A stretch of 51,594 nucleotides of DNA. Source: an uncultured Caryophanales bacterium (GTDB taxonomy: Bacteria > Bacillota_I > Bacilli_A > RF39 > UBA660). Shown piece by piece: positions 25,596 to 36,545 of the stretch; within the stretch, counting starts at the first letter, position 1, and every line of letters starts with the position of its first letter. The notes under the pieces are model-generated. The model saw only the letters and a list, made by a program, of their open reading frames with translations. It had not been told where the DNA came from and made no database searches. Location of the stretch: the NCBI GenBank assembly GCA_947648915.1, contig CANSPQ010000007.1, positions 1 through 51,594 on the forward strand, written 5' to 3'. The position numbers and the translations under genes are program-made.

Positions 25596-25619
25596 AAAGA
25601 AAAAGACTGAATTTCAGCC
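25596..25619 (-). terminator. Terminator of the rpoBC transcript
   Basis: Minus-strand five-base stem GGCTG/CAGTC (25615-25619 with 25605-25609) immediately after the rpoC stop, then TTTTTCTTTT. The stem can extend by A-T pairs. Confidence 0.7.
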
Positions 25620-28600
25620 TTAATCCATAAATTCTTGTTCCAATGCCTCTAATGGTTCATCCTTGATATAAGGTACTTCCAAATCATAATTGACATCACG
25701 ATACTCTCTTGCACCTGTACCAGCAGGAATCAATTTACCAATAATGACATTTTCCTTTAATCCATTCAAGTGATCTACTCTACCATGAATTGCAGCATCC
25801 GTTAAGATACGTGTTGTCTCTTGGAAAGAAGCTGCAGACAAGAAGGAATCTGTTTCAAGCGATGCTTTGGTAATACCAAGTAAGACTGGTCTACCCGTAG
25901 CTGGTCGTTTTCCCTCCAATATCAAGTTTTTATTGACATCTGTAAATTCATTGATATTAATCATTGTTCCAGGTAAGAATAAAGAATCACCAGAATTTAC
26001 AATCTTAATACGCGAAATCATACGTTTTGCCATTACTTCAACGTGCTTATCACTTACGTCAACACCTTGAGAACGGTAAACTTTTTGAATTTCCAACAAG
26101 ATATATTGTTGTACCGTAATTGGGTCTGTTACCACAAGTAACTCTTTTGGACTGATTGCACCATGGGTAAGGCGTTGTCCTGCTTTGACTTCTTCACCCT
26201 TCTCTACAGCCAATTTGGCACCATAGTTAGAAGTGTGTTTTTTTGTCTCTACATCATTTTGAACGGAAATGACAAACTTACCATTTTCCTCCTCAATTTC
26301 ACTTACAACACCATTGATTTCCGAAATCGTTGCTTTTCCTTTTGGATTACGTGCCTCAAACAACTCTTGTACACGAGGAAGACCTTGTGTAATATCGTCT
26401 CCACCTGCAACTCCACCGGTATTGAAGTTACGCATAGTTAATTGCGTACCTGGTTCACCGATAGATTGTGCAGCCATAATACCTACAGCTTCCCCAATCT
26501 CAACGATTTGACCAGTTGCTAAGTTACGACCATAACAGTAACGACATACCCCATGGTCATTCTTACAAGTAAGTACTGTACGAATTGGTACTTTGGTAAT
26601 ACCTGCTTTGATAATCTTATCGGCCAATTGCTCTGTAATATACGTATTACGTTCTGCAATGACTTCTTTGGTTTCTGGATGAATGACTTTCTTATTCGTA
26701 TAACGTCCAATGATACGGTCTTCTAAAGATTCAATTAATGTACCATCGGTATTATAGAACGCTTCTACAACAACGCCTTGTTCTGTACCACAATCGTTTT
26801 CTTTGACGATAATATCTTGGGCAACATCAACCAAACGTCTTGTTAAGTATCCAGCATCTGCTGTTTTTAACGCGGTATCAACAGCACCTTTACGAGCCCC
26901 ATGGGTAGATAAGAAGAATTCACTGATGGTAACCCCTTCACTAAAGTTAGATAGTACTGGGATTTCTTCTGATTTACCATTTGGTTTATTGAAAAGTCCT
27001 CTCATACCCACCAATTGTGTAAGTGATCCAATATCTCCACGCGCTTTGGAATCAATCATCATAGAAACTGAGTTTTCTTTGTTATTTTTTACCCATTCTT
27101 CTAGATCCTTAGATACTTCTGATTTGGCATTTGACCAAATTTCAATAACTTTATTATAACGTTCATCGTCGGTAATCAAACCACGTTTGAATTGCTTGTT
27201 CACTTGATCAACCATTTCTTGACTCTTCGCTACAATTTCATCCTTCTTTTCACTTTCTTTGATATCATCAATTGAAATCGAAATTCCAGATAAAGTGGAA
27301 TATTTGAATCCTAAATCTTTCAATTTATCTAGCATAATAGAAGTTTCCGTTGTTTGATAACGTTTATAAATTTGGGCAATTAACTTACCAAATACACCTT
27401 TATTAAATGGTTTTACCAGTGGCATAGCAGCAATTGCTTCAGGAATATTAGTACCTGGGTCCAATAAATATTTTTTAGGTGTAATTCCTTCAATATTTTC
27501 TTCGGTTCCTTCATTGATATATTGGAACGTATCTGGGAAGATTTCATTGAAGATAATCTTACCTGCAGTCGTTACCAAATATTTATTCATATAAGTTTCT
27601 GGGAACAATTTATACTTGAATCCTTTTACTGGTAATACAATACGCGTATGTAATGTAATTTCTCTTCTTTCATATGCCATCAAAGCTTCATTGGTATTTT
27701 TAAATACTCTACCTTCTCCTTCAAGACCAGCTTTTTCAATAGTTAAATAGTAGTTACCCAAAACCATATCTTGTCCTGGGGTAACGATTGGTTTTCCATC
27801 TTTTGGAGAAAGGATGTTATTGGCACCTAACATAAGTACTCTTGCTTCGGTTTGTGCTTCTGTACCGATTGGTACATGGACAGCCATTTGGTCTCCATCG
27901 AAGTCCGCATTGAATGCTGTACATACAAGAGGATGCAAACGAATGGCTCTACCACCAATTAATTTTGGTTCGAATGCTTGAATACCAAGTCTATGTAACG
28001 TTGGTGCACGGTTTAACATGACAGGATGTTCTTTGATTTTCTCTTCCACGATATCCCATACCCGTTCATCTTGATTTTCAATCATACGTTTTGCAGCTTT
28101 AATATTAGAAGCAATTTCTTTTGTTACTAATCCATTGATAACATGTGGTTTGAATAATTCCAATGCCATTTCTTTTGGAATACCACATTCATACATTTTT
28201 AATGTTGGTCCTACGACGATAACGGAACGACCTGAATAATCCACACGTTTTCCGAGTAAGTTTTGACGGAAACGTCCTTGCTTTCCTTTTAACATACTAG
28301 ATAAAGATTTCAAAGGTCTATTTCCAGCACCTGTGATGTTACGTCCACGTCTACCATTGTCAAATAAGGCGTCAACGGCTTCTTGTAACATACGTTTTTC
28401 ATTTTGAATAATGATAGAAGGTGCGCCTAATTCCATTAATTTCTTTAGACGATTGTTACGGTTAATGACACGTCTATATAAGTCATTTAAGTCTGAAGTT
28501 GCAAATCTTCCACCATCCAATTGAATCATTGGTCGTAATTCTGGTGGAATGACAGGAAGTGCTGTAAGTACCATCCATTCTGGTTTGTTTCCAGATTCTA

Positions 28601-29255
28601 AGAAAGCATCTAGAATATCCAAACGTTTGATCAAACGCACACGTTTTTGACTAGAAGAATCTTTAATTTCTTCAATCTCTGCTTTAATTGCAGCTACTTC
28701 TTTTTCAAGATCTACTTGTTCTAATAATTCCTTAATGGCTTCCGCACCCATTCCAACACGGAAAGTATTTCCATATTTTTCATAATAAGCACGGTATTCT
28801 TTATCACTAATCGTTTGTTTTTTCTCTAAAGGTGCAGCCCCAGGGTCTAGTACGACATAAGAGACAAAGTATAATACTTCTTCCAAATCTCTTGGTGACA
28901 TATCTAGAACCAATCCCATACGAGATGGAATGCCTTTAAAGAACCATATGTGAGATACAGGTGTTGCAAGCTCAATATGACCCATACGCTCACGACGTAC
29001 TTTGGCACGAGTTACTTCAACACCACAACGGTCACATACAATATTTTTATAACGAAGTCTCTTGTATTTTCCACAAGAACATTCATAATCTTTGGTTGGT
29101 CCAAATATTTTCTCACAGAATAACCCATCACGTTCTGGTTTTAACGTACGATAATTGATGGTTTCTGCTTTTTTTACTTCTCCATGAGACCACTCTCTGA
29201 TTTTTTCAGGAGAAGCAATGGCGATTCTTAACCCTTCAAAGTTATTTACATCCAT
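25620..29255 (-). CDS. rpoC: RNA polymerase beta' subunit
   Basis: This 1211-residue subunit provides the catalytic magnesium loop ([10 protein letters not shown]) of RNA polymerase. The N-terminal zinc site is [20 protein letters not shown], and the second zinc cluster is CGTEQ with [13 protein letters not shown]. Clamp, switch and trigger-loop motifs ([19 protein letters not shown]) are intact. Its length fits Firmicutes without the large insertions of other phyla. The ATG overlaps the rpoB stop by one base (TAATG). Confidence 0.98.
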   Translation of the reverse strand: MDVNNFEGLRIAIASPEKIREWSHGEVKKAETINYRTLKPERDGLFCEKIFGPTKDYECSCGKYKRLRYKNIVCDRCGVEVTRAKVRRERMGHIELATPVSHIWFFKGIPSRMGLVLDMSPRDLEEVLYFVSYVVLDPGAAPLEKKQTISDKEYRAYYEKYGNTFRVGMGAEAIKELLEQVDLEKEVAAIKAEIEEIKDSSSQKRVRLIKRLDILDAFLESGNKPEWMVLTALPVIPPELRPMIQLDGGRFATSDLNDLYRRVINRNNRLKKLMELGAPSIIIQNEKRMLQEAVDALFDNGRRGRNITGAGNRPLKSLSSMLKGKQGRFRQNLLGKRVDYSGRSVIVVGPTLKMYECGIPKEMALELFKPHVINGLVTKEIASNIKAAKRMIENQDERVWDIVEEKIKEHPVMLNRAPTLHRLGIQAFEPKLIGGRAIRLHPLVCTAFNADFDGDQMAVHVPIGTEAQTEARVLMLGANNILSPKDGKPIVTPGQDMVLGNYYLTIEKAGLEGEGRVFKNTNEALMAYERREITLHTRIVLPVKGFKYKLFPETYMNKYLVTTAGKIIFNEIFPDTFQYINEGTEENIEGITPKKYLLDPGTNIPEAIAAMPLVKPFNKGVFGKLIAQIYKRYQTTETSIMLDKLKDLGFKYSTLSGISISIDDIKESEKKDEIVAKSQEMVDQVNKQFKRGLITDDERYNKVIEIWSNAKSEVSKDLEEWVKNNKENSVSMMIDSKARGDIGSLTQLVGMRGLFNKPNGKSEEIPVLSNFSEGVTISEFFLSTHGARKGAVDTALKTADAGYLTRRLVDVAQDIIVKENDCGTEQGVVVEAFYNTDGTLIESLEDRIIGRYTNKKVIHPETKEVIAERNTYITEQLADKIIKAGITKVPIRTVLTCKNDHGVCRYCYGRNLATGQIVEIGEAVGIMAAQSIGEPGTQLTMRNFNTGGVAGGDDITQGLPRVQELFEARNPKGKATISEINGVVSEIEEENGKFVISVQNDVETKKHTSNYGAKLAVEKGEEVKAGQRLTHGAISPKELLVVTDPITVQQYILLEIQKVYRSQGVDVSDKHVEVMAKRMISRIKIVNSGDSLFLPGTMININEFTDVNKNLILEGKRPATGRPVLLGITKASLETDSFLSAASFQETTRILTDAAIHGRVDHLNGLKENVIIGKLIPAGTGAREYRDVNYDLEVPYIKDEPLEALEQEFMD

Positions 29256-32200
29256 TAATCTTCATCCCCTTCCATATCAGCATTTACCTCTTCACTATTT
29301 AGAAAATCCTCGTCAGAAAGATCATCCAAAGAGTCATCATAATATTCTTCCTCTTCTGTTTCCTCTGTTTCTTCCAATTCTTCTTCTACAATCGGTTCGT
29401 CTGGTAATTCGATTTCTTCAGCAGATAAATAGCTATCTTCTTCTGCCTCTTCTAATTCTTTCAAATCCACATAATTACCTTCTTTATTTAAAACCGTAAT
29501 ATCTAAACCTAAAGCTTGGAACTCTTTAATCAATACTCTAAAGCTTTCTGGTACACCTGAAGATGGAATTGGATTTCCTTTTACAAGTGCTTCATATACT
29601 TTGACACGACCTACGACATCATCGGATTTGATGGTAATCATTTCTTGTAAGACATGAGCAGCTCCATAGGCATAAAGTGCCCAAACTTCCATTTCTCCGA
29701 AACGTTGTCCACCAAATTGAGCTTTTCCTCCTAATGGTTGTTGTGTTACCAATGAGTAAGGCCCTGTAGAACGTGCATGTAGTTTATCGTCAACCATGTG
29801 GTGAAGTTTAATCATATACATCACACCCACACTAATACGGTTGTCAAATGGTTCTCCGGTACGTCCATCGTATAATACAGCTTTTCCATCTTCATCTAAT
29901 CCTGCTTCTTTTAAGGCATCAATGATTTCAGTTCTCGTTGCCCCATCGAATACTGGAGTAGCAACATAGATATCAAGTTCCTTAGCGGCCATACCCAAAT
30001 GCATTTCTAGGATCTGCCCAATGTTCATACGAGATGGTACTCCTAGTGGGTTTAATAGGATATCAACTGGTTTACCGTTTGCTAAATAAGGCATATCTTC
30101 TTCTGGTAAAACAAGTGAAATAACACCCTTGTTACCATGACGCCCAGCCATTTTATCTCCGACAGATATTTTACGTTTTTGTGCGATATAAACACGTACA
30201 ATTTTTGAAACACCTGCAGGTAATTCATCGGTATCTTCTTTGGTAAATATCTTAACATCGTGGACAATTCCTTCCCCACCATGTGGTACTCTTAAAGAAG
30301 TATCTCTTACTTCACGTGTTTTTTCACCAAAGATAGCATGTAACAATTTTTCTTCGCTGGTTAATTCAGCCATTCCTTTTGGTGTTACTTTACCAACTAA
30401 AATGTCATCATCTTTGACTTCTGTACCAATTCTTACAATTCCATTTTCATCCAAATTTTTACGTGTTTCTTCACTGACATTTGGAATATCTCTTGTAAAT
30501 TCTTCTGGTCCTAATTTGGTATCACGACATTCGATTTGATAGTCTTCAATATGAATGGATGTATACACATCATCCTTCACCAAACGTTCATTTAGGATAA
30601 CGGCATCTTCATAGTTGTATCCATTGTAGTTCATAAAGGCAACGGTAACATTTTTACCCAAAGCCATTTCTCCTTGATCCGTAGATGGCCCATCGGCAAT
30701 GACTTGATCCTTTTTCACGGTATCGCCAAGTTTTACAATTGGTACTTGATGATAACAAGTTCCTGCATTACTTTCTTCATACCCATTTAAGTAGTAAGTA
30801 TCCATACCACCTAAGGTTTTTACTAATATTTTTTTCGCATCGACATAGTCAACAACACCATCTGCTTTGGCAATGACAACTGCTCCTGAATCTCTTGCAG
30901 CAATTGCTTCTACTCCAGTCCCAACACGTGGCGCTTCGGCTTTTAATAATGGGATGGCTTGACGTTGCATGTTAGCACCCATCAAGGCACGTTTTCCATC
31001 ATCGTGTTCTAGGAATGGAATTCCAGATGTTGTGATAGATACAACTTGTTGTGGAGAAACATCGGCATAGTCCACTTTTTCTCTTTCGACAATAATGGTA
31101 TCGGTATGATAACGTACAGGTACACGATCCTCTACAATTTTATTATTTTTATCTACTTTAACGGTTGCTTGTGAAATATAGTAATCTAATTCTTCATCAG
31201 CTGTCATATAGACAATTTCATCCGTTAAAACAGAGTCTTTTACTTTACGATATGGAGTCATAATGAATCCATAATCATTTACTCTTGCATAACTAGCAAG
31301 TGAGGTAATTAACCCGATATTTGGTCCTTCTGGAGATTCAATTGGACAAAGTCTTCCATAGTGTGATGGGTTAACGTCACGTACTTCCATGCCTGCTCTA
31401 TCTCTAGATAAACCACCAGGTCCTAAAGAAGAAAGTCTTCTTTTGTTCGTTAATTCGGCTACTGGATTGGTTTGATCCATGAATTGTGATAACTGGCTAC
31501 TACCAAAGAATTCTTTAATAGATGCCGTTAATGGTCTAATGTTGATTAATGATTTTGGTGTTACTTCAGTCACTTCTTGTGTACTCATACGGTCACGAAT
31601 GACTCTTTCAATACGACTGATACCAATTCTAAATTGGTTTTGTAATAACTCACCTACTTGACGAACACGACGATTAGATAAGTGGTCAATTTCATCAAAG
31701 TTTCCAATACCTTCTAATAAATTAAGATAGTAAGATACAGATGCATAAATATCAGATATCGTCAAACGTTTGATATCGATAGTTTGATCATTTCCAATAA
31801 TAGATATGATTTGAGCTGGATTGTTTTTAGAAAATACTTTTACTTCTTGTACTTTGTTATAAGTATCTAATTCTGTATTGATTAAAACTTCTTTTACCCC
31901 ATAACCATTTTCTAAAACTGGTTTTAAGCTTTCTAAAACTTCTTTGGTAATCACTGTACCTTTTTCTGCGATAACTTCTTTTCCTACTTTAATGGTTTCT
32001 GCAAGTGTACAACCAAGTAGACGATCTGTTACATCTAATTTTTTATTAAATTTATAACGACCTACTTTTGCCAAATCATAACGGAATGCATCGAAAAATC
32101 TTGTAATCAATTGATTTTTCGCACTATCTAATGTAGATGGTTCTCCTGGTCTTAATTTCGAATGAATATCAATTAAAGCTTCATCGGTATTCTTATTTGC

Positions 32201-32872
32201 ATCTTTATGGATGGTATTTTCAATGTATTTATTTTCACCAAATACATCGATGATATCTTCATCACTCGATAATCCAATTGCACGTAATAAGGTTGTAATT
32301 GGTACTTTTCTTGTACGATCAATACGTACATAGATAACATCTCTTGCATCCAGCTCATATTCTAACCATGTACCACGGGTTGGAATAATTTGACTGGTAA
32401 TGACTTTACGTCCATTCTTGTCAATTTCCTTACCAAAATATACACTTGGAGAACGTACTAATTGTGATACAATAACACGTTCTGCTCCATTGATGACAAA
32501 TGTACCAGACTCTGTCATAATTGGCATATCTCCTAAATAGATATCTTGTTCTTTGACTTCTCCTGTTTCATGATTGAAAAGTCTTGCTTCTACTTTTAAA
32601 GGCGCTGCATAAGTCGCATATCTTTCTTTGCATCCTTTGATTGAATATCTTGGTTCTTCAAAAGAGTATTCACCGAATTCGAGTGACAAATTTCCTGTAA
32701 AACTTTCCACAGGAAAAATATCATCAAACACTTCTTTGATTCCCTCTTGCATAAACCAATCATATGATTTTTTTTGAATTTCTAATAAATTCCCTAATTC
32801 AATTGCATTTTTTGTTTTTGCATAGTTTCTTCTTTCACGATAATCCCCAAATTTTTTTACTGTATAAGCCAT
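29255..32872 (-). CDS. rpoB: RNA polymerase beta subunit
   Basis: A 1205-residue subunit forming one pincer and half of the active centre. The rifampicin-binding region is present ([20 protein letters not shown], then [20 protein letters not shown]), as are NIGLITSLA and the C-terminal [20 protein letters not shown]. The last 70 residues form a long acidic tail (for instance [20 protein letters not shown]), longer than in Bacillus and without known function. It starts at 32872 with AGGGGTG upstream and is coupled to rpoC. Confidence 0.98.
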   Translation of the reverse strand: MAYTVKKFGDYRERRNYAKTKNAIELGNLLEIQKKSYDWFMQEGIKEVFDDIFPVESFTGNLSLEFGEYSFEEPRYSIKGCKERYATYAAPLKVEARLFNHETGEVKEQDIYLGDMPIMTESGTFVINGAERVIVSQLVRSPSVYFGKEIDKNGRKVITSQIIPTRGTWLEYELDARDVIYVRIDRTRKVPITTLLRAIGLSSDEDIIDVFGENKYIENTIHKDANKNTDEALIDIHSKLRPGEPSTLDSAKNQLITRFFDAFRYDLAKVGRYKFNKKLDVTDRLLGCTLAETIKVGKEVIAEKGTVITKEVLESLKPVLENGYGVKEVLINTELDTYNKVQEVKVFSKNNPAQIISIIGNDQTIDIKRLTISDIYASVSYYLNLLEGIGNFDEIDHLSNRRVRQVGELLQNQFRIGISRIERVIRDRMSTQEVTEVTPKSLINIRPLTASIKEFFGSSQLSQFMDQTNPVAELTNKRRLSSLGPGGLSRDRAGMEVRDVNPSHYGRLCPIESPEGPNIGLITSLASYARVNDYGFIMTPYRKVKDSVLTDEIVYMTADEELDYYISQATVKVDKNNKIVEDRVPVRYHTDTIIVEREKVDYADVSPQQVVSITTSGIPFLEHDDGKRALMGANMQRQAIPLLKAEAPRVGTGVEAIAARDSGAVVIAKADGVVDYVDAKKILVKTLGGMDTYYLNGYEESNAGTCYHQVPIVKLGDTVKKDQVIADGPSTDQGEMALGKNVTVAFMNYNGYNYEDAVILNERLVKDDVYTSIHIEDYQIECRDTKLGPEEFTRDIPNVSEETRKNLDENGIVRIGTEVKDDDILVGKVTPKGMAELTSEEKLLHAIFGEKTREVRDTSLRVPHGGEGIVHDVKIFTKEDTDELPAGVSKIVRVYIAQKRKISVGDKMAGRHGNKGVISLVLPEEDMPYLANGKPVDILLNPLGVPSRMNIGQILEMHLGMAAKELDIYVATPVFDGATRTEIIDALKEAGLDEDGKAVLYDGRTGEPFDNRISVGVMYMIKLHHMVDDKLHARSTGPYSLVTQQPLGGKAQFGGQRFGEMEVWALYAYGAAHVLQEMITIKSDDVVGRVKVYEALVKGNPIPSSGVPESFRVLIKEFQALGLDITVLNKEGNYVDLKELEEAEEDSYLSAEEIELPDEPIVEEELEETEETEEEEYYDDSLDDLSDEDFLNSEEVNADMEGDED

Positions 32873-32945
32873 GTTTCACCCCTATATACCTATTTTTTCG
32901 CAAAAAGAACATAAACCTAAAATTAAGTGTATGTGTCAATTTATA

Positions 32946-32974
32946 ATTTTATCAAAGTTATGTCTAGATGTCAA
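32946..32974 (-). promoter_or_regulatory. Promoter of rpoBC overlapping the end of ybxB
   Basis: Minus-strand -35 TTGACA (32969-32974), 17-bp spacer, -10 TAAAAT (32946-32951). The -35 box overlaps the stop of the ybxB gene. A second TTGACA is at 32934-32939 but lacks a good -10. Confidence 0.8.
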
Positions 32975-33558
32975 TTATTTGTCGCACAAATAATATAAAA
33001 TCCCTTGTTCTTATTTTTTAGTTCTACTGTATAGAATTGATTTAAAAATTCCATAGTTGATTTGGCACCTTGATCTTTATGAATGACAATCCATAATTCT
33101 CCATTTGGTTTTAAGTGCTGTTTTGCTTCTTCCAAAATCTGATAAAGTATTTTCTTTCCTACTCGAATAGGCGGATTACTGATAATAAAATCAAATTTAT
33201 TTTCCACATTTTCATATAAATTACTTTCGTAAATCTGAACATTCACATGATTGGTACTAGCATTCTTTCTTGCCAATTCCAAGCTTCTTCTGTTAATATC
33301 AATCATATGAACCTCTGCATCAGTCTCATGAGCCACGTAGATACCAATTGGTCCGTATCCACACCCAAAGTCCAATACACTACCGTGAATTTGACTTATA
33401 TTTAATGTTTCTAATAAAGATCTTGTTCCAAAATCCAAACCTTTTTTAGAAAATACCCCATTATCTGTATAAAATACAAATTTTTGATTGTTTATGATAG
33501 CCTCATTTTTTTGTATCTCACTTTTTAAGGTATCATCATTTTCAAAATAATGTGCCAT
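32971..33558 (-). CDS. ybxB: 16S rRNA guanine-N2 methyltransferase-like protein (RsmC/YbxB)
   Basis: A 195-residue class I SAM methyltransferase. SAM motif I is VLDFGCGYGPIGIYVA, an acidic ribose contact follows in MIDINRRSLELA and the substrate motif is ISNPPIRVG, typical of N2-guanine methylases. The length matches Bacillus YbxB, which occupies the same place between rplL and rpoB. The expected product is m2G1207 of 16S rRNA by analogy with RsmC. Its ribosome site can be masked by an upstream hairpin. Confidence 0.88.
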   Translation of the reverse strand: MAHYFENDDTLKSEIQKNEAIINNQKFVFYTDNGVFSKKGLDFGTRSLLETLNISQIHGSVLDFGCGYGPIGIYVAHETDAEVHMIDINRRSLELARKNASTNHVNVQIYESNLYENVENKFDFIISNPPIRVGKKILYQILEEAKQHLKPNGELWIVIHKDQGAKSTMEFLNQFYTVELKNKNKGFYIICATNN

Positions 33559-33560
33559 AG

Positions 33561-33590
33561 TTTCACCTACATTATAAATAAACGGTGAAA
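33561..33590 (-). promoter_or_regulatory. Hairpin able to mask the ybxB ribosome binding site
   Basis: In the transcript TTTCACC (from 33590-33584) is complementary to GGTGAAA (33567-33561), which is the ybxB ribosome site itself, seven perfect pairs with a 16-base loop. Formation would limit ybxB translation within the rplJL-rpoBC transcript. Function is inferred. Confidence 0.45.
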
Positions 33591-33616
33591 GCCCATACTA
33601 ATTTTTTAGTACAGGC
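33591..33616 (-). promoter_or_regulatory. Hairpin downstream of rplL
   Basis: An 11-bp stem with two wobble pairs (33591-33601 with 33606-33616) and a four-base loop, 17 bases after the rplL stop. There is no U-run, so it is more likely an RNA processing or attenuation site between rplL and rpoB than a full terminator. Confidence 0.5.
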
Positions 33617-33633
33617 CTAACCTATTATTTCAA

Positions 33634-34005
33634 TTATTTGAATTCTACTGTAGCGCCAGCTTCTTCGAACTTAGCTTTGATTTCATTTGCTTCATCAGAT
33701 GAAACATTTTCTTTTACGTTTCCACCATTATCCGCAATATCTTTTGCTTCTTTTAATCCAAGTCCAGTGTATTCACGAACTAATTTGATAACAGCGATTT
33801 TGTTAGCACCTGCTTCTGTTAATACAACAGTTACTGTGCTTGGTCCTTCTTCAACTGCTGCACCTGCTGCTGGAGCGGCTGCAACTGCTACTGCAGATGG
33901 ATCTACACCAAATTCCTCTTTCATTAAATCTACTACTTCTTTGATTTCTAAAAGTGTCATTTCTTTTAAAGAATCAATAATTTCTTTTGCGCTTAATTTT
34001 GCCAT
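33634..34005 (-). CDS. rplL: Ribosomal protein L7/L12
   Basis: A 123-residue stalk protein that recruits translation factors. The N-terminal dimerisation domain (AKLSAKEIIDSLKEMTLLE), the Ala-rich hinge (AVAAAPAAGAA) and the C-terminal factor-binding domain (KIAVIKLVREYTGLGLKEAK) are all in place. GGAGG precedes the ATG. Confidence 0.98.
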   Translation of the reverse strand: MAKLSAKEIIDSLKEMTLLEIKEVVDLMKEEFGVDPSAVAVAAAPAAGAAVEEGPSTVTVVLTEAGANKIAVIKLVREYTGLGLKEAKDIADNGGNVKENVSSDEANEIKAKFEEAGATVEFK

Positions 34006-34025
34006 TTTATTTTCCTCCTTTTAAA

Positions 34026-34517
34026 TTAATTTTCTTCTAAATTTTTAGCATGCAAGTCTAAGCAAATTGCAAAGTCTCTTGCAATACCCATAAGTCCACT
34101 TGCAAACATTGTGAACAATCCTTCTCTCGATGGAATAGATGCCAATTGCTTTAACATAGCTTGATCTGCAACTTCTCCATCCACAACTCCAATTTTAATT
34201 TCAAGTGCTTCATGCTCTTTTGCAAAATCACTTAAGACTTTAATTGGAGCAACTGCATCTTTACCAAATGCGATTGCTTTTGGACCATCTAATTCACCAA
34301 TTGTGATATTTAAACTATCCAAAGCTCTTTTTGATAATGTATTTTTGTAAATCTTAAGTTCTGAATCTGTTTCTCTCAATTTTCTTCTAAGTTCATTGGT
34401 CTCTGAAACAGTAAGTCCACGATAATCAAAGAATACATAAGATGCGGATTCTTTCATTTTGCCAGCAATTTCTTCTACGATAGAAGCTTTTTGTTCAATA
34501 ATCTTTTGATTTGCCAC
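34026..34517 (-). CDS. rplJ: Ribosomal protein L10
   Basis: A 163-residue protein anchoring the L7/L12 stalk and, in Firmicutes, repressing its own operon by binding its leader. Typical strands are SASYVFFDYRGLTVSE and KIYKNTLSKRAL, with the C-terminal helix for L7/L12 (GLMGIARDFAICLDL). I chose the GTG at 34517, eight bases after AGGAGG; the frame extends three codons further to 34526 but that would overlap the ribosome site. Confidence 0.96.
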   Translation of the reverse strand: MANQKIIEQKASIVEEIAGKMKESASYVFFDYRGLTVSETNELRRKLRETDSELKIYKNTLSKRALDSLNITIGELDGPKAIAFGKDAVAPIKVLSDFAKEHEALEIKIGVVDGEVADQAMLKQLASIPSREGLFTMFASGLMGIARDFAICLDLHAKNLEEN

Positions 34518-34546
34518 TAACGACACCTCCTTTTACTGTTCCGTAT

Positions 34547-34660
34547 AAAAAACTCTTACAGTATTACCGTAAGAGCCTGAAGACTTAAATTATGATTCAA
34601 GTTCCTCGGTAGGATATTAAGTATTTCTACACCTACTGTCTACGGTACATTATATATTTT
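34547..34660 (-). promoter_or_regulatory. L10 leader with attenuator hairpin
   Basis: The leader of rplJ contains the conserved L10-binding segments on the minus strand, CCGTAGACAGTAGGTG and, downstream, TATCCTACCGAGGAA. Beyond it lies a 10-bp stem (34566-34575 with 34553-34562) followed by six T residues (34547-34552). This is the arrangement of the Firmicute L10 autoregulatory leader, where excess L10-(L12)4 favours termination. Confidence 0.88.
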
Positions 34661-34677
34661 ATTTCACGAACGAGTTC

Positions 34678-34706
34678 ATTATAACACAATTTGAATTAGT
34701 TGTCAA
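34678..34706 (-). promoter_or_regulatory. Consensus promoter of rplJL
   Basis: Minus-strand -35 TTGACA (34701-34706), 17-bp spacer, -10 TATAAT (34678-34683). Both boxes match consensus; the -35 box lies within the 3' end of rplA. Confidence 0.9.
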
Positions 34707-35391
34707 AACTATTTGTATCAATTTTAATACCAGGACCCATTGTAGAAGATAGAGATACATTTAAAATATATTTTCCTTTGACTACAGATGGTTTTGATTT
34801 TACAATCAATGATACAAAAGCATTTAAATTTTCTACTAATTTAGCTGCACCAAATGATACTTTACCAATGATAACATGTACATTACCATAGCTATCTGTA
34901 CGATATTCTACACGTCCTTTTTTCACTTCTTCTACTGCTGTTTTTGTATCCATTGTAACAGTTCCAGTTTTAGGGTTTGGCATTAATCCTTTAGGACCTA
35001 ATACTTTACCAATTTTACCTAATGCAGGCATCATATCTGGAGTAGCAATCATAGTATCAAAATCGAACCAATTTTCTTTTTCGATTTTTTCTAACATATC
35101 CATATCTCCAACATAGTCAGCTCCTGCTTCACGTGCAGCTTCTGCTTGCGCTCCTTTGGCAATCACTAAAACTTTCTTTGTTTTTCCAGTTCCATTAGGA
35201 AGTACCAAAGCACCTCTTAATTGTTGATCTGCTTTCTTTGTGTCTAAGTTAAGACGAAGTGCAAGTTCAACAGAACCATCAAAATTTGTAGTTGAAGTTT
35301 CTTTCACTAAATTAACTGCTTCCTCTACTGTATATAATTTTGTCTTATCTACTTTTTTAGAAGCTTCTAAATACTTTTTACCTTTTTTCAT
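34696..35391 (-). CDS. rplA: Ribosomal protein L1
   Basis: A 231-residue protein of the L1 stalk, involved in tRNA exit, that also binds its own mRNA in many bacteria. Motifs include [32 protein letters not shown], the [11 protein letters not shown] loop and [13 protein letters not shown] near the end. AAGGAGGT precedes the ATG. It lies 63 bases downstream of rplK. Confidence 0.97.
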   Translation of the reverse strand: MKKGKKYLEASKKVDKTKLYTVEEAVNLVKETSTTNFDGSVELALRLNLDTKKADQQLRGALVLPNGTGKTKKVLVIAKGAQAEAAREAGADYVGDMDMLEKIEKENWFDFDTMIATPDMMPALGKIGKVLGPKGLMPNPKTGTVTMDTKTAVEEVKKGRVEYRTDSYGNVHVIIGKVSFGAAKLVENLNAFVSLIVKSKPSVVKGKYILNVSLSSTMGPGIKIDTNSFDN

Positions 35392-35454
35392 TATTTTACC
35401 TCCTTATGTGGTGTATGCGGATTTTTTCCTCCCACATAGGTATATACCTATATG

Positions 35455-35883
35455 TTATTCTGCTTCTACTTCAACGCCCATGTTACGAGCAGTACCTGCT
35501 ACGATTTTCATCGCTTCTTCGATACTATAAGCGTTTAAGTCTGGCAATTTGATTTCAGCAATTTCTTTTAATTGTGCTCTTGTAAGTTTTCCAACTGGTT
35601 CTTTGGAACCTTTTGTAGATCCCTTCTTGATTCCTGTTATTTTCTTAATCAAGAATGGTGTTGGTGGGGTTTTAATTACAAAGTCAAAAGTTCTATCTTC
35701 ATAAACAGAAATTTCAACTGGTAAGATATCTCCCATTTTATCTTTAGTTGCGTCATTATATTTTGTACAAAATTCTTGCAAGTTAATTCCAGCAGGTCCT
35801 AAAACGGTTCCAACTGGTGGAGCTGGTGTTGCTTTTCCAGCAGGCACTTGCAATTTAATAATCTTCGTAATTGGTTTTGCCAC
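35455..35883 (-). CDS. rplK: Ribosomal protein L11
   Basis: A 142-residue protein of the GTPase-associated centre. It has the proline-rich [20 protein letters not shown] and the C-terminal rRNA-binding domain with [11 protein letters not shown]. The start is GTG at 35883 (AGGAGGTG six bases upstream), giving the usual L11 length; the frame extends three codons further but over the ribosome site. Confidence 0.97.
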   Translation of the reverse strand: MAKPITKIIKLQVPAGKATPAPPVGTVLGPAGINLQEFCTKYNDATKDKMGDILPVEISVYEDRTFDFVIKTPPTPFLIKKITGIKKGSTKGSKEPVGKLTRAQLKEIAEIKLPDLNAYSIEEAMKIVAGTARNMGVEVEAE

Positions 35884-35975
35884 GAAAAACACCTCCTATA
35901 ATTTTTTTCGCGAGTGGTTCAAATGACATCCGCATGAAACATCTCCCACTTGTCTCTATATATAAAATATATAGC
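35884..35975 (-). promoter_or_regulatory. Structured leader of the rplKA transcript
   Basis: The leader starts with an 8-bp hairpin CTATATAT/ATATATAG (35956-35974) and then AAGTGGGAGATG ... ATTTGAACCACTCG, whose ends (AGTGG with CCACT) pair. A leader of this kind is where L1 or L11 autoregulation would act in the L11 operon. I recognise the general layout, not a specific family match. Confidence 0.45.
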
Positions 35976-35981
35976 TAGTTC

Positions 35982-36010
35982 ATAATACCACAAAGTTGTG
36001 GTTTTGTAAA
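35982..36010 (-). promoter_or_regulatory. rplK promoter with a palindrome in its spacer
   Basis: Minus-strand -35 TTTACA (36005-36010), 17-bp spacer, -10 TATTAT (35982-35987). The spacer is almost filled by the palindrome ACCACAA-CT-TTGTGGT (35987-36002). No T-run follows, so it is not a terminator for the gene upstream. Confidence 0.75.
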
Positions 36011-36015
36011 TATAT

Positions 36016-36540
36016 CTATTTTGTTTTTTGTCTAGATTGAATAGATAAACGATATTCTCCTACCTTTTTATAAATGTTTCTAGTTGTAATCTTTGGATCC
36101 TGATAGCTAGGAGTAAGAATATTAACTTCCAAATTATATTCCTGAAAATAAGTATCTAAATAAGATTGTCCATATTTTTGAAACTCTTTTAATAGAAAAT
36201 CATCTGGATTGCCAATGTTAGAAAAGATAAACTCGCATCCATTTGTCATACAATAATGAATGCATTCTAGTAGATGAAACCAGTAATACCGAAGCATTTG
36301 AAATTGTGGTGATTTCATATACTGAGTAATTGTCATTTTAGGTCGTTTGTTCTTTTGATGAATCAATCGATCTACCGTATCTTGATTAGAGCCATTTCGT
36401 TTTAATATTTCTTGTGCTTCACGGAATTCACTTTCTGTAATAATATCTACTTGTGAATCTGGATAATAACTATAATATTCATTTGCACGTAAATTCTGTT
36501 CAAATGTTAGATCTCTATTTTCTTCCTCAATTTGTTTCAT
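36016..36540 (-). CDS. Protein of unknown function inserted between nusG and rplK
   Basis: I do not recognise this 174-residue protein. It is hydrophilic, aromatic-rich and probably helical, without signal peptide or membrane span. Visible stretches are FEQNLRANEYYSYYPDSQV, a central YYWFHLLECIHYCMTNGCEF and a basic end (YRLSIQSRQKTK). It starts five bases after the nusG stop and is transcribed with secE and nusG. In most Firmicutes nusG is followed directly by rplK, so its presence here is unusual; a small GNAT-like or translation-linked role is possible but nothing proves it. Confidence 0.72.
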   Translation of the reverse strand: MKQIEEENRDLTFEQNLRANEYYSYYPDSQVDIITESEFREAQEILKRNGSNQDTVDRLIHQKNKRPKMTITQYMKSPQFQMLRYYWFHLLECIHYCMTNGCEFIFSNIGNPDDFLLKEFQKYGQSYLDTYFQEYNLEVNILTPSYQDPKITTRNIYKKVGEYRLSIQSRQKTK

Positions 36541-36545
36541 ATGAA

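Noticed and set aside
29218-29499. Plus-strand 93-codon frame over the rpoB end
   Set aside because: It is produced by the acidic repeat codons of rpoB read backwards.
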